Source: Methylobacterium sp. CB376 (lineage in GTDB: Bacteria > Pseudomonadota > Alphaproteobacteria > Rhizobiales > Beijerinckiaceae). From it: a DNA stretch of 64,000 nt. Position 1 is the first letter of the stretch; each line of letters starts with the position of its first letter. The notes beneath the pieces are model-generated. The model was given only the letters and a program-made list of their open reading frames with translations. It made no database searches and was not told the DNA's origin. The translations under genes were made by a program, and so were the position numbers. Positions 1 through 7,929 of this stretch are shown one piece after another. The stretch is taken from contig NZ_CP121648.1 of the NCBI RefSeq assembly GCF_029714205.1, positions 2,994,001 to 3,058,000 of the forward strand. The letters are read 5' to 3'.

Positions 1-361
1 GCTCCTCCTCGCCGGGCCACCACACCTCCTCGATCGCCCCGAAATCGAGGTGGGGCCAGGCCGCCGCGAGCGCGGCCGAGCCGGTGCCGATGTCGCAGCT
101 CGCCCCGAAGCGCTCGCGCACCAGCGCGGTGACCGTCACGGGCAGGCGCAGCCGCGCCGCGACCGGCGCCGCGGTCTGCAGGGCCCGCGTGTAGGGCGAG
201 CAGAGGATGCGCCGCACGCCCTCGCCCACCAGGGCCTCGGCGGCCTCCTCGGCCTGCCGGTGGCCGAGTTCCGTCAGCGGCGCGTCCGGGATGCCGGGAT
301 CGACCCCGGTCGCCCCGTAATGCAGGTTGAACGCGCTCTGGCCGTGGCGGAGGAGGATCAT
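1..361 (-). CDS. Histidine phosphatase family protein (3' end outside window)
   Basis: The reverse strand from 361 reads MILLRHGQSAFNLHYG, with the RHG catalytic motif at residues 5-7 near the N-terminus and then CSPYTRALQTA, the second conserved block of the phosphoglycerate mutase-like superfamily. The catalytic histidine (H6) would carry the phosphoryl group. The C-terminal part, including the second catalytic histidine, lies beyond the left edge. Its ATG overlaps the TGA of the upstream gene (ATGA, 358-361), so the two are translationally coupled and probably act on related substrates. The substrate cannot be told from the sequence; broad families such as cofactor-dependent mutases, CobC and SixA share these motifs. 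The family call is secure, the function is not. Confidence 0.85.
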   Translation of the reverse strand, partial: MILLRHGQSAFNLHYGATGVDPGIPDAPLTELGHRQAEEAAEALVGEGVRRILCSPYTRALQTAAPVAARLRLPVTVTALVRERFGASCDIGTGSAALAAAWPHLDFGAIEEVWWPGEEE

Positions 362-2121
362 CGGGACTCCCTCAGGAGGCGGTCGAGGCGGGTCGCGCAG
401 GCCGCGGCGGCGGCCCGCAGGCGCAGGGCCTCGTCGGGCGCGGCCCCGCTCTCGGCCGCGAGCGTGCAGGCGCCGAGCCGGAAGGCGAGGTAGCACAGGG
501 TGTGGAGCCCGAGGAGGTCCGGGTCCGGCGGGCGGATCCCGGCGGCCGCCAGCACCGCGCCGATCCGCTCCGCCGCCGCGGAGGGCAGGTCGAGTTCGAC
601 GCGTGCCCCGGCCACGTCCCAGGCGATGTCCTGACAGCCGACGAGGTCGTGGCCCGCGTGGTGGTCGAGGGCGTCCGCCTTGCGCAGGCTCCCGTCCGGC
701 AGGACCAGCCATTCCCAGGGCTGCAGGCGGGCATCGACCCGGACGGGCCGGCGCCGCTCGCCGAGGGCGGCGAGCCGCGCCGCGCCGTAGGGGGAGAAGC
801 CGCGGGCGGCCTCCTCGCCGAGGGCGGCCGCCGCGTTGTGCCGGGCCATGGCGACGAGGTCGGGCAGCGTCGCGCCCTCCTCCGGATCCGCCGGGAAGGC
901 GGCCGCCCGGAAGGCGAGGTAGCGCCCGACCGCCTCCGCGAGGGGCAGCGGGGCGAGGGCGCCGGGCCGCAACGGGCGGGCCTCGGCGAGCCACCGCTCC
1001 ACCAGGAAGCCGTGAACCAGCCCGGCGACGGGGGGCGTGAAGCCGGCCGCGTGGAGCCTCCGCGCCCGGGCGAGCGCCGCCTCCCCGGTCGGCCCGAGCC
1101 CGACGAACTTGACGAGCCAGGTCGCGCCGCCGGCCCGCGCCAGGAACTTGCGCCGCTCCAGCTGGGCGTTGACCGGCGGCCAATCGGCCTCCCGCGCGAA
1201 GTGGTGGCGGCGCCAGGCGCCGCCCGAGACCTCCTCCAGCGGCCCGTCGAGGGGCCCGAGCAGGCCGGAGACCCAGCCGGCGAGCCGGTGGGCGGGGTTC
1301 TCCGCGTCGAGCAGGAGGCGCTCGAAGGGGACCAGGTGGCGCCGCGCCCGCGCCCAGGCCCGCCGGTGGCGCGGCGCCGCCCGCGGGCCGGGCTCGCCCG
1401 GATGGCTCGGGAAGAAGGCGAGGCGCTCCGGCCCGGCCCCCCGCGCCGCGAGCGCGTCGGAGGCGGCGCCGAAGGAGCTGCCCGAGAGGCCCGGCCCCTC
1501 GTCCACGATCGCCACCTCCCCCCGGGCGGCCTCGGCGAGGGCCCGCTCGGCCCCGGGGCCGAGGGCGAGGCGCCGGTCGAACGGGTGCCCGACCGGGCGC
1601 ACCGACAGCGGGGCGCGCGCGCCGAGCGCGGCGGCGACCATCGCGGCGAGGGGCAGGCCGATGCTGCGGATGCCGAGGCAGGTCGTGCCCGGCGTTAGGC
1701 CGGAGCCCGCGGCGGCGGCCCCGTAGCCCTCGGGGTAGAGCGCGTAGAAGGCGAAGCCCTCGGCGCGGCGGCCGCTGATCCGCGCCGGCAGCGCCGCTCC
1801 CGCGAGGGCGGCGAGCGGGCCGGGCGCGACCGGCGCGCCCGCGCAGCCCGCCCGCCAGGAATGCCACGCCGCCCGCGCCAGGGCCATGAGCAGGGCCGTG
1901 GCGAGGTCCTGCGCCCCGGAGGGCGCGTCCTCGCCGCGCGCCGCGAGGTCCGCGTCGGCGATCCCCTGCGCGAGTTCCCCGGCCTCGATCAGGCTCCCGA
2001 CCAGTATCGCGTGCCGCGCGAGGCCGGGCGGTGCCCCGCTCTGGGCGCGAAGCGCCGCCTCGATCCGCGCGATCCAGGCACCCGGATCCCCCTCCCGCGC
2101 GCGATCGCCGAAGACCAGCAT
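358..2121 (-). CDS. PRTase-like / kinase-like fusion protein of unknown function
   Basis: 587 residues without a family name I can give. Residues 203-217 (VAIVDEGPGLSGSSF) resemble the PRPP-binding loop of type I phosphoribosyltransferases: hydrophobic strand, two acidic residues, then a G/S-rich turn. The C-terminal half looks like an aminoglycoside-phosphotransferase/lipopolysaccharide-kinase fold: a candidate nucleotide-binding Lys in LVKFVGLG (about 338) and a late segment DALDHHAGHDLVGCQDIAWD (483-502) that resembles the catalytic and metal-binding loop region of such kinases. Residues 1-120 are not recognised. No signal peptide or membrane segment is seen, so it should be cytoplasmic. 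The stop overlaps the start of the histidine phosphatase downstream. Both domain calls rest on motif reading only; a profile search could overturn either one. Confidence 0.6.
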   Translation of the reverse strand: MLVFGDRAREGDPGAWIARIEAALRAQSGAPPGLARHAILVGSLIEAGELAQGIADADLAARGEDAPSGAQDLATALLMALARAAWHSWRAGCAGAPVAPGPLAALAGAALPARISGRRAEGFAFYALYPEGYGAAAAGSGLTPGTTCLGIRSIGLPLAAMVAAALGARAPLSVRPVGHPFDRRLALGPGAERALAEAARGEVAIVDEGPGLSGSSFGAASDALAARGAGPERLAFFPSHPGEPGPRAAPRHRRAWARARRHLVPFERLLLDAENPAHRLAGWVSGLLGPLDGPLEEVSGGAWRRHHFAREADWPPVNAQLERRKFLARAGGATWLVKFVGLGPTGEAALARARRLHAAGFTPPVAGLVHGFLVERWLAEARPLRPGALAPLPLAEAVGRYLAFRAAAFPADPEEGATLPDLVAMARHNAAAALGEEAARGFSPYGAARLAALGERRRPVRVDARLQPWEWLVLPDGSLRKADALDHHAGHDLVGCQDIAWDVAGARVELDLPSAAAERIGAVLAAAGIRPPDPDLLGLHTLCYLAFRLGACTLAAESGAAPDEALRLRAAAAACATRLDRLLRESR

Positions 2122-2745
2122 TCCGTCCCGTGCCCCCGCCCGCCGCGCCCGGCCCGCTCCCTCATCGCGCGCGCCCGCGCCGGGTTCCCTGCCCGTCCCG
2201 GCCGGCCGCCCGGTCGCGCGCCGTCGATCTCCGCCGAGATGAGGTCAGATCTCGCCGCCCGGGCGAACACTTCCCGCCAAGCTGTTCGCTCCGGTGGGCC
2301 AGTCGATCGCCGTCCCGGCCGCGCGGCCTTTGCAGTGGAGGCGGTATTCGATCCGGTTCTTCTCGCCTGACCCTGCTGCCGCCCCGCGCCGGAGCGGCGG
2401 CGCGCCCTGACGAAACCGGCGCCGCAAGATGCAACCTGAGGTGAGCGGCCGATCGGGCAGCTTCGCGGGGCCGCGCGACCGCCTGGACTGTCGCTGGTCT
2501 TTCGGCGAATTGCCGCAGCGGAGCGACATTGCAGGAAGATCGGGACGGCCTCGGTGTCGACATCGTGAGTGAGCCATTCCCCAGCGGATCAGGATGGCAG
2601 TCCTCGGCCAAGCTGCGGTTTACCATACCCAAAAAAATCGCCCGATGCTGGAACCGCGCGTTGCAACCCGGGCGAGCTTGGATAAAGTTTTCTTACGAGC
2701 AAGCATAAAGTCTGGCGATCGGCTGCGTGCCGCCCGGGGGCCGTC
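2122..2745. other. Divergent intergenic region
   Basis: About 620 bp separates the minus-strand fusion gene from the plus-strand cytochrome gene, so promoters for both should lie here. The last 130 bp (about 2620-2720) are clearly AT-richer than the surroundings, with an A7 run at 2632-2638 and the stretch GATAAAGTTTTCTTACG near 2680. No convincing gene, RNA or repeat was seen; short open frames on the minus strand here have no recognisable features. Confidence 0.5.
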
Positions 2746-4509
2746 ATGAACGAGATGGTGTCGAAGGATCGCTTGGCGGGCGCGCAGCCCCAGTCGACGG
2801 ACGGTTTGCGACCGAGATTGCAACCCAGAGGGAGCGGGCTGCCGACGAGCGACGTCGGGACCGTGATCCTGCACTGGACGAGCGCCGTCGCCATGACGGC
2901 GAGCCTGGTCACGGGCCTCCGGATCTCCGCCGACGCGCTCGACGCCGTCGTGGCGCGCTGGCTCTCCCCGATCCTGCCCCAGGGCGAGGTCTGGACCGTC
3001 CACATCTATGCCGGGCTGCTGCTCTTCGGCGTCTCCGTCGCCTACGTCGCCTACATGGCCCGCAGCGGCCTCGCCAACCGCGTCGCGCTGCGCAAGGCGC
3101 GGGCGCTGAAGCTCGCCCAGAACGCCCAGCTGCGCTGGATGGGCGCGAACGTGCTCCTGCACTGGCTGCTCTTCGGCCTCGTGATCGTCCTGACGGCGAC
3201 CGGGATCCTGCTCTATCTCGGCCATGGCGGCCTCGTGGTGACCATCCACGAGGCGGCGGCCTACGGCACCCTCGCCTACACGCTGCTGCACCTCGTCGGC
3301 CATTTCGGGTATGGCGGCTGGCGGCAATGGCTGCGGATCTTCCGCCCGGCGGCGCTCGCCCCCAATCCGGCGCAGCGCAGCCGCCGGCCGATGCTGGTCG
3401 CCGGGCTGGTCACGGTGCCGGCCGTGGCCGCGGCGGTCGGCCTCGACCTCGTCGACCGCGACACCCTGACCGTCGAGACGGTCGCCCAGGCGCCGACCCT
3501 CGACGGCGTGCTCGACGACGCGGCGTGGCGGGCGGCGCGGCCGGTGCGGGTGCGCACCCAGCAGGGTGCCAATCTCGGCGGCACCGGCGAGTCCACGGTC
3601 GAGATCCGGGCCGTCCAGGACGGCACCAGGATCTACTTCGCCTTCCGCTGGCAGGATCCGACCCGCTCGATCGCCCGCGTGCCGATGATCAAGGAGGCCG
3701 ACGGCTGGCACGTGCACGCGAGCCGGGCCGGCGAGGCCGACGTGGTCGACTTCTACGAGGACAAGTTCGCGGCGATCTTCTCCCACTCGGACGGGTTCGG
3801 CGCCGGCGGCGTCACCCATCTCGGCCCGCGGCCGCTGCCCGACAAGCCCTCCTCGCTCAACCAGCGCGGCCTGCACTACACGACCGACGGCTCCTACGTG
3901 GACATGTGGCAGTGGAAGTCGTCCCGCGGCGGCCTCCTCGGCCACGTCGACGACCAGTACATGGGCCCGCCGCGGGAGCCGACGCCGGACGAGGCCCGGA
4001 AGCGCGCCCGCTACCAGGGCGGTTACTGGAACGACCCGGGCTCGACGATCTACAGCTACAATTTCCCGTTCGAGGGTCCGGGGGGCTATGCCGGCCCGGT
4101 CAAGCCGAAGCGCCTGCCGGTCGATCCGGCCGCGACCATGGCGGCGCTCGGCCACTTCGACCTCAAGAACCCGGACACGCACCAGGACGAGGGCGCCCGC
4201 TGGTGGCTGACCGGCGCGGATTCGAAGCCCTACACCGAGGAGGACGACGCCCGGATCCCGGTCGGGACGGTGATCCCGGGCGTCCTCAACACCGGCACCT
4301 ACGAGGGCGACCGCGCCGACCTCAGCGGCGGGGCCAAGTGGAAGGACGGGTACTGGACGCTCGAGGTCTCCCGCGCCCTCAGGACCGGCAGCCGCTACGA
4401 CGTGGATTTCGTGCCGGGCGAGCCGCTCTATCTCTGGGTCGCCGTCTTCGACCACACGCAGACGCGGCACACCCGGCACGTCCGACCGGTCCGCGTCGTC
4501 CTGCGCTGA
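2746..4509 (+). CDS. Cytochrome b561 / ethylbenzene dehydrogenase-like haem-binding fusion protein
   Basis: 587 residues in two parts. Residues about 38-200 form a four-helix cytochrome b561-type membrane domain with histidines in helices (ILHWTSAV, WTVHIYAG, LLHWLLFG, LLHLVGHFG) placed to bind two b haems. A further hydrophobic segment near 220-245 leads into a C-terminal domain (about 250-587) that looks like the haem b-binding gamma-subunit domain of ethylbenzene dehydrogenase/DMSO-reductase type enzymes (TLDGVLDDAAW, IYFAFRWQDPT, DMWQWKSSR). The protein is probably an inner-membrane electron carrier with its haem domain in the periplasm. The 2Fe-2S reductase starts 23 bp downstream and is likely its partner. 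No molybdopterin catalytic subunit is nearby, so the terminal donor or acceptor is unknown. Confidence 0.8.
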   Translation: MNEMVSKDRLAGAQPQSTDGLRPRLQPRGSGLPTSDVGTVILHWTSAVAMTASLVTGLRISADALDAVVARWLSPILPQGEVWTVHIYAGLLLFGVSVAYVAYMARSGLANRVALRKARALKLAQNAQLRWMGANVLLHWLLFGLVIVLTATGILLYLGHGGLVVTIHEAAAYGTLAYTLLHLVGHFGYGGWRQWLRIFRPAALAPNPAQRSRRPMLVAGLVTVPAVAAAVGLDLVDRDTLTVETVAQAPTLDGVLDDAAWRAARPVRVRTQQGANLGGTGESTVEIRAVQDGTRIYFAFRWQDPTRSIARVPMIKEADGWHVHASRAGEADVVDFYEDKFAAIFSHSDGFGAGGVTHLGPRPLPDKPSSLNQRGLHYTTDGSYVDMWQWKSSRGGLLGHVDDQYMGPPREPTPDEARKRARYQGGYWNDPGSTIYSYNFPFEGPGGYAGPVKPKRLPVDPAATMAALGHFDLKNPDTHQDEGARWWLTGADSKPYTEEDDARIPVGTVIPGVLNTGTYEGDRADLSGGAKWKDGYWTLEVSRALRTGSRYDVDFVPGEPLYLWVAVFDHTQTRHTRHVRPVRVVLR

Positions 4510-4532
4510 TCCCCGCCTTCCGGAGCGCATCC

Positions 4533-5591
4533 ATGGCCTCTTCCTGCTCGCTCGTCGTCAACGGCAAGACCATCCGGGCCGCGCGCGGCGACACGCTCGT
4601 GGACGCCGCGATGACGGGCGGGGTCGTGATCCCGCACGATTGCGCCACCGGCCAGTGCGACACCTGCCGGGTGCGGGTCTACGCGGGGGAGGTGGACGAG
4701 TCCGGCACCCGCCAGGGCGACACGGTTCTCGCCTGCCAGGCGCGGGTGGCGGGCGACGCGGTGATCGAGTTCGACGCCGTGCCGCCGGTCGCGAAGCGCC
4801 GCGGCACCCTCGTCGGCATGGTCGACCTCTCGCACGAGATCGTCGAGGTGACCGTCGCGCTCGCCAAGCCCCTCACCTCCCTGCCGGGGCAGTACGTGTC
4901 CTGCGCCTTCGCGGGCTTCCCGGCCCGCGACTACAGCCCGACGCTGCGCAGCGACGGCTCGGGCGAGATCAACGAACTCATCTTCCACATCCGCCGCGTC
5001 CCGGACGGCGCCGTCTCGGCGGAGCTCGGCGGGCGGATCCGGCCCGGCCACGACGTGCAGATCCGCGGCCCCTTCGGGAGCGCCTTCCACCGGCTCGGGC
5101 CGGGGCGCCTCGTGCTGATCGGCGCCGGCACCGGCTGGGCGCCGATCTGGAGCATCGCTCGCGCGGCGCGCTTCCGCGAGCCCGGCCGCGAGATGATGGT
5201 GATCGCCGGCGCCCGCGATCCCCGCAACCTCTACATGGGCGAGGCCCTCGACTGGCTTCGCCGCAGCGGCGTCGAGCGGGTGATCGCCACGGCGAGCGGC
5301 GGCGAGCCCGGGCCCGGCCGGCTCGCGGGCCGTCCGACCGCCCACCTGCCGCTGCTGCGCGAGAGCGACGTGGTGCACGTCGCGGGCTCGCCCGGGCTGG
5401 TGGCGGCGGTCCGTCTGGTCGCCGCGGGCGTCAACGCGACCTGCTACGCGGATCCCTTCGTCGCCTCCGCGCGCAAGCGCACGATCCGCCACGCGCTGTT
5501 CGACCTGCTGTTCGCGCGCCGGCCGAGGGCCGAGCCCGGACGCGCCTTGTCCGTCGCCGCGCCGGCCGAAGCGGCGCGCGGCGCCGCCTGA
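4533..5591 (+). CDS. 2Fe-2S ferredoxin / FAD / NAD(P)H reductase
   Basis: 352 residues with the three-domain layout of oxygenase reductases. A plant-type 2Fe-2S ferredoxin domain comes first, with ligands C37, C42, C45 and C68 (CATGQCDTC ... LACQ). Next is a flavin-binding barrel with RDYSPTLRS, close to the RxYSxx(S/T) FAD motif, then a nucleotide-binding domain with IGAGTGWAP. Similar reductases pass electrons from NAD(P)H through FAD to the iron-sulphur centre and on to a partner. The ATG at 4533 was chosen because the ferredoxin fold begins immediately after it; the frame stays open upstream inside the cytochrome gene. Its close position behind the b561 fusion suggests it feeds or drains that cytochrome. 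No oxygenase is nearby. Confidence 0.85.
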   Translation: MASSCSLVVNGKTIRAARGDTLVDAAMTGGVVIPHDCATGQCDTCRVRVYAGEVDESGTRQGDTVLACQARVAGDAVIEFDAVPPVAKRRGTLVGMVDLSHEIVEVTVALAKPLTSLPGQYVSCAFAGFPARDYSPTLRSDGSGEINELIFHIRRVPDGAVSAELGGRIRPGHDVQIRGPFGSAFHRLGPGRLVLIGAGTGWAPIWSIARAARFREPGREMMVIAGARDPRNLYMGEALDWLRRSGVERVIATASGGEPGPGRLAGRPTAHLPLLRESDVVHVAGSPGLVAAVRLVAAGVNATCYADPFVASARKRTIRHALFDLLFARRPRAEPGRALSVAAPAEAARGAA

Positions 5592-5649
5592 TCCCGACGG
5601 TCACGTCTCCGGCCCGGTGGCTCGGCGTCCCGGGCGGTCGGGACGAGTC

Positions 5650-6444
5650 TCAGCGCGCCACCGGCACGGCGCCGAAGCTGCGGATCACCTCCCGGGCCGC
5701 CGGCGCCTGCGTGAAGGCGACGAAGCGGGCGGCGGCGGGCGTCAACTGCCCGCCCATGTGCACGAAGGCGAGTTCGCCCGCGCTCGGATAGCCGGCATCG
5801 GTCGGCAGCTTGCCGTCGATGGCGAGCACCTGCGTGCCGACCTCCAGGGAGCGGCTGTAGGGGCCGAAGCCGATCGCGCCCTCGACGGAGCGCACCGTCT
5901 CGATCGCCTCCTGGGTGGAGACCGCGGTCTTCGAGCGCTCGGTGATCGCGAGGTCCTTCCAGCCCGGCATGCTGGCGCGCAGGATGCGCAGGGTGCTGTC
6001 GGTCTCCTCCCGGCGCACGACGCGGATGCGCAGATCCGCCCCCCCGACCTCCTTCCAGCCGGTGATCCGCCCCGCATAGATGCCCGCGAGCTGCTCGGCG
6101 CTGAGCCGCGTCACCCCCGCGCTCGGATGCGCGAAGATCGCCGAGGGCAGCCGCGCCACCGGGGTGTAGACCAGGCCGCGGCCGAGCTCGGCCTCGGTGA
6201 GGTGGCGCGCCACCCGCGCCAGGGAGGCCTTGCCCGACCCCACCGCCGTGATGCCGCCGTCCGAGCCGATGCTTGGCGGGACCGTCACGTCGAGCTCCGC
6301 ATCCGCCTCGCGGGCGCTGGCGCCGAGCGCCCGCATCAGGTCGATCGCGTCGCCGGTCCCGACCACGGTCAGTTCGGCCGCGCCGGCCGGCGCGGCCAGG
6401 ATCAGCGCTGCGAGCGCCAGGGCGGGACGGGTGGGAAGCGGCAT
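5650..6444 (-). CDS. PstS-like periplasmic substrate-binding protein
   Basis: 264 residues from the ATG at 6444, which begins directly with a Sec signal peptide (MPLPTRPALALAALILAAPAG, cleavage after AGA). The mature part has the features of the phosphate-binding-protein-like fold: VVGTGDAIDLM at the start, a glycine-rich GITAVGSGKASLARVAR segment, and LSAEQLAGIYAGRITGWKEVGG, which closely matches the conserved 'l..i..Gki..W..vGG' block of PstS relatives. An upstream in-frame ATG at 6501 would only add a tail before the signal peptide. No pst permease or ATPase genes are adjacent, so it is an orphan binding protein and may serve phosphate sensing or another anion. It is convergent with the ferredoxin reductase gene. 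Confidence 0.75.
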   Translation of the reverse strand: MPLPTRPALALAALILAAPAGAAELTVVGTGDAIDLMRALGASAREADAELDVTVPPSIGSDGGITAVGSGKASLARVARHLTEAELGRGLVYTPVARLPSAIFAHPSAGVTRLSAEQLAGIYAGRITGWKEVGGADLRIRVVRREETDSTLRILRASMPGWKDLAITERSKTAVSTQEAIETVRSVEGAIGFGPYSRSLEVGTQVLAIDGKLPTDAGYPSAGELAFVHMGGQLTPAAARFVAFTQAPAAREVIRSFGAVPVAR

Positions 6445-6548
6445 GGCACGCACCGGACGCGGTTCGATCTCGCGCGATCCTGCGGGGCCGATCGTAAACA
6501 ATGCCTGAGCGTCGCCCCGCCGCCCCCGGGTTTCCTCGGGCCCTCACA

Positions 6549-6651
6549 GGACATCCGACGGATTGCTTTGCTAAGCGGATCTCGGCGGCGCTCACGCGCC
6601 GCGCGAGCGTGTCATACGCTCTCCGGACGTGATCGTCCGGACAGCGGATCA
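6549..6651. repeat. Mosaic intergenic repeat, copy 1
   Basis: This copy holds a half related to GCGGCGCTTGAGCGAAGCC...GCAATCCGTCGGATGT (called module B here), read on the minus strand, followed by the inverted repeat TCCGGACGTGATCGTCCGGA with flanking sequence (module A, 6622-6645). The TGA of the SolA-type oxidase (6649-6651, minus strand) lies in the terminal TGATCCGC of module A. Related copies occur at 17799, 19745, 25646, 26990, 31721, 48095, 51832 and 60547. It may also act as a terminator for the oxidase gene. Confidence 0.7.
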
Positions 6652-7824
6652 GCGGAACCGGGCGAGCCCGAACGGCGCGAGGTCGACCGGGGAGCGGCCG
6701 GTGACGAGGCGCTCGGCCAGGGCGGCCCCGAGCCCGGCCGAGTGCTTGAAGCCGTGGCCCGAACAGGCCGAGACCGCGAGGATGCGGTCGCTCTCCGGAT
6801 GGTCGTCGATCAGGAAGTCCCGGTCGGGCGTCACCGTATAGAGGCAGGCGGCGGAGGCGACCGCCCCGGGCGCGACCCCGGCGAGGCGCCCGGCGACGTG
6901 CGAGGCGTAGAAGGCCTCGGCCTCGGCCGGATCCGCGGCGCGGGCCTCCTCGGCCCGGCTCGGGCGGACGAACTGCTCGGTCCCGAGCTTGACCCGGGCC
7001 TCGCCGGGAAGCGGCGGGAAACCGTACAGGAAATCCACCCCGGGGGACGGCGCGATCCAGATGAAGGCCGGCGCGCGCGCCGGGAACGGGGCGCCGGGAT
7101 CGACCGGAAACCAGTGCAGCACCTGCCTGTTCACGGTGAGGAGCGCGTCGAACGGGGGACCGAGGAGCGGCCCCAGCCACGCGCCCGCCGCCACCACGAC
7201 GCGGTCGGCCGTGACCGCGCCCGCGTCGGTCTCGACGCGCACGCCGGCCGCCTCCGGCCGCAGCGCCCGCACGGGCGCGTCCGTGCGGATCTCGGCGCCG
7301 TGCGCCGCGGCGAGCCGCAACTGCGCGGCGATGCAGCGCTCGGGCGCCACGTAGCCGCCGCCGGGCTCCAGGTAGGCCTGCTCGCCGCCGCGCAGCCCGG
7401 CGAAGTGGGGAAAGCGCCGCGCCAGTTCGGCCGCGTCGATCACCTCGTGCGCGATTCCGCCCGCCCGCGCGGCCGCGGCCGAGCGCCCGACGAAGTCCGA
7501 GCGGCCGTGGGCGAGAGAGGCGCCGTCGGCCGGGGCGATCAGGACGAGGCCGCAGGCGGTCAGCAGCTTCTCGCCGGTGCGCGCCTCGAGGTCGCGCCAG
7601 ATGCGGTGGCTCTCCCACACCAGCGGCCGATAGGCCTCGCCCTCGCCGACGCCCTCCCGGGTGATCCGCGTCTCGCCGTGGCTCGATCCCTGGGTGTGGG
7701 GCGGGCTGAAGCGGTCGAGGCCGAGGACGCGCACGCCGCGGCGGGCGAGCTGGTACAGGATGGCGGCGCCGACCGCGCCCAGGCCGATCACGGCGACGTC
7801 GGTGCGGCGGGAGGTGACGGGCAT
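6649..7824 (-). CDS. solA: N-methyl-L-tryptophan oxidase / monomeric sarcosine oxidase family
   Basis: 391 residues, the usual length for this FAD enzyme family, which oxidatively demethylates N-methyl amino acids to give the free amino acid, formaldehyde and hydrogen peroxide. The N-terminal Rossmann motif (VIGLGAVGAAILYQLARRG, about residues 12-30) is followed by FSPPHTQGSSHGETRITRE, a family-typical block. Near the C-terminus AACLYTVTPDRDFLID supplies the cysteine expected to hold FAD covalently, and SGHGFKHSAGLG is the conserved flavin-contact motif. The substrate could be N-methyltryptophan, sarcosine or another secondary amine. In a methylotroph-like organism the formaldehyde could be assimilated; that is inference. 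The stop codon falls in an intergenic repeat. Confidence 0.85.
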   Translation of the reverse strand: MPVTSRRTDVAVIGLGAVGAAILYQLARRGVRVLGLDRFSPPHTQGSSHGETRITREGVGEGEAYRPLVWESHRIWRDLEARTGEKLLTACGLVLIAPADGASLAHGRSDFVGRSAAAARAGGIAHEVIDAAELARRFPHFAGLRGGEQAYLEPGGGYVAPERCIAAQLRLAAAHGAEIRTDAPVRALRPEAAGVRVETDAGAVTADRVVVAAGAWLGPLLGPPFDALLTVNRQVLHWFPVDPGAPFPARAPAFIWIAPSPGVDFLYGFPPLPGEARVKLGTEQFVRPSRAEEARAADPAEAEAFYASHVAGRLAGVAPGAVASAACLYTVTPDRDFLIDDHPESDRILAVSACSGHGFKHSAGLGAALAERLVTGRSPVDLAPFGLARFR

Positions 7825-7929
7825 GGCGGGGCTCGGCCGGGACGGCTCGCGCGGGAGGTCCGGCGCGGCGCGCCGCCCTGATACGCCGGGCGCGGGCGCC
7901 CGCCCAGTGCGGCGTCGCGGCCGCGCGCC

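Noticed and set aside
2162..2632. Small minus-strand gene in the first large gap
   Set aside because: Arg-rich translation without motif, and overlapping competing frames; no ribosome site supports it.
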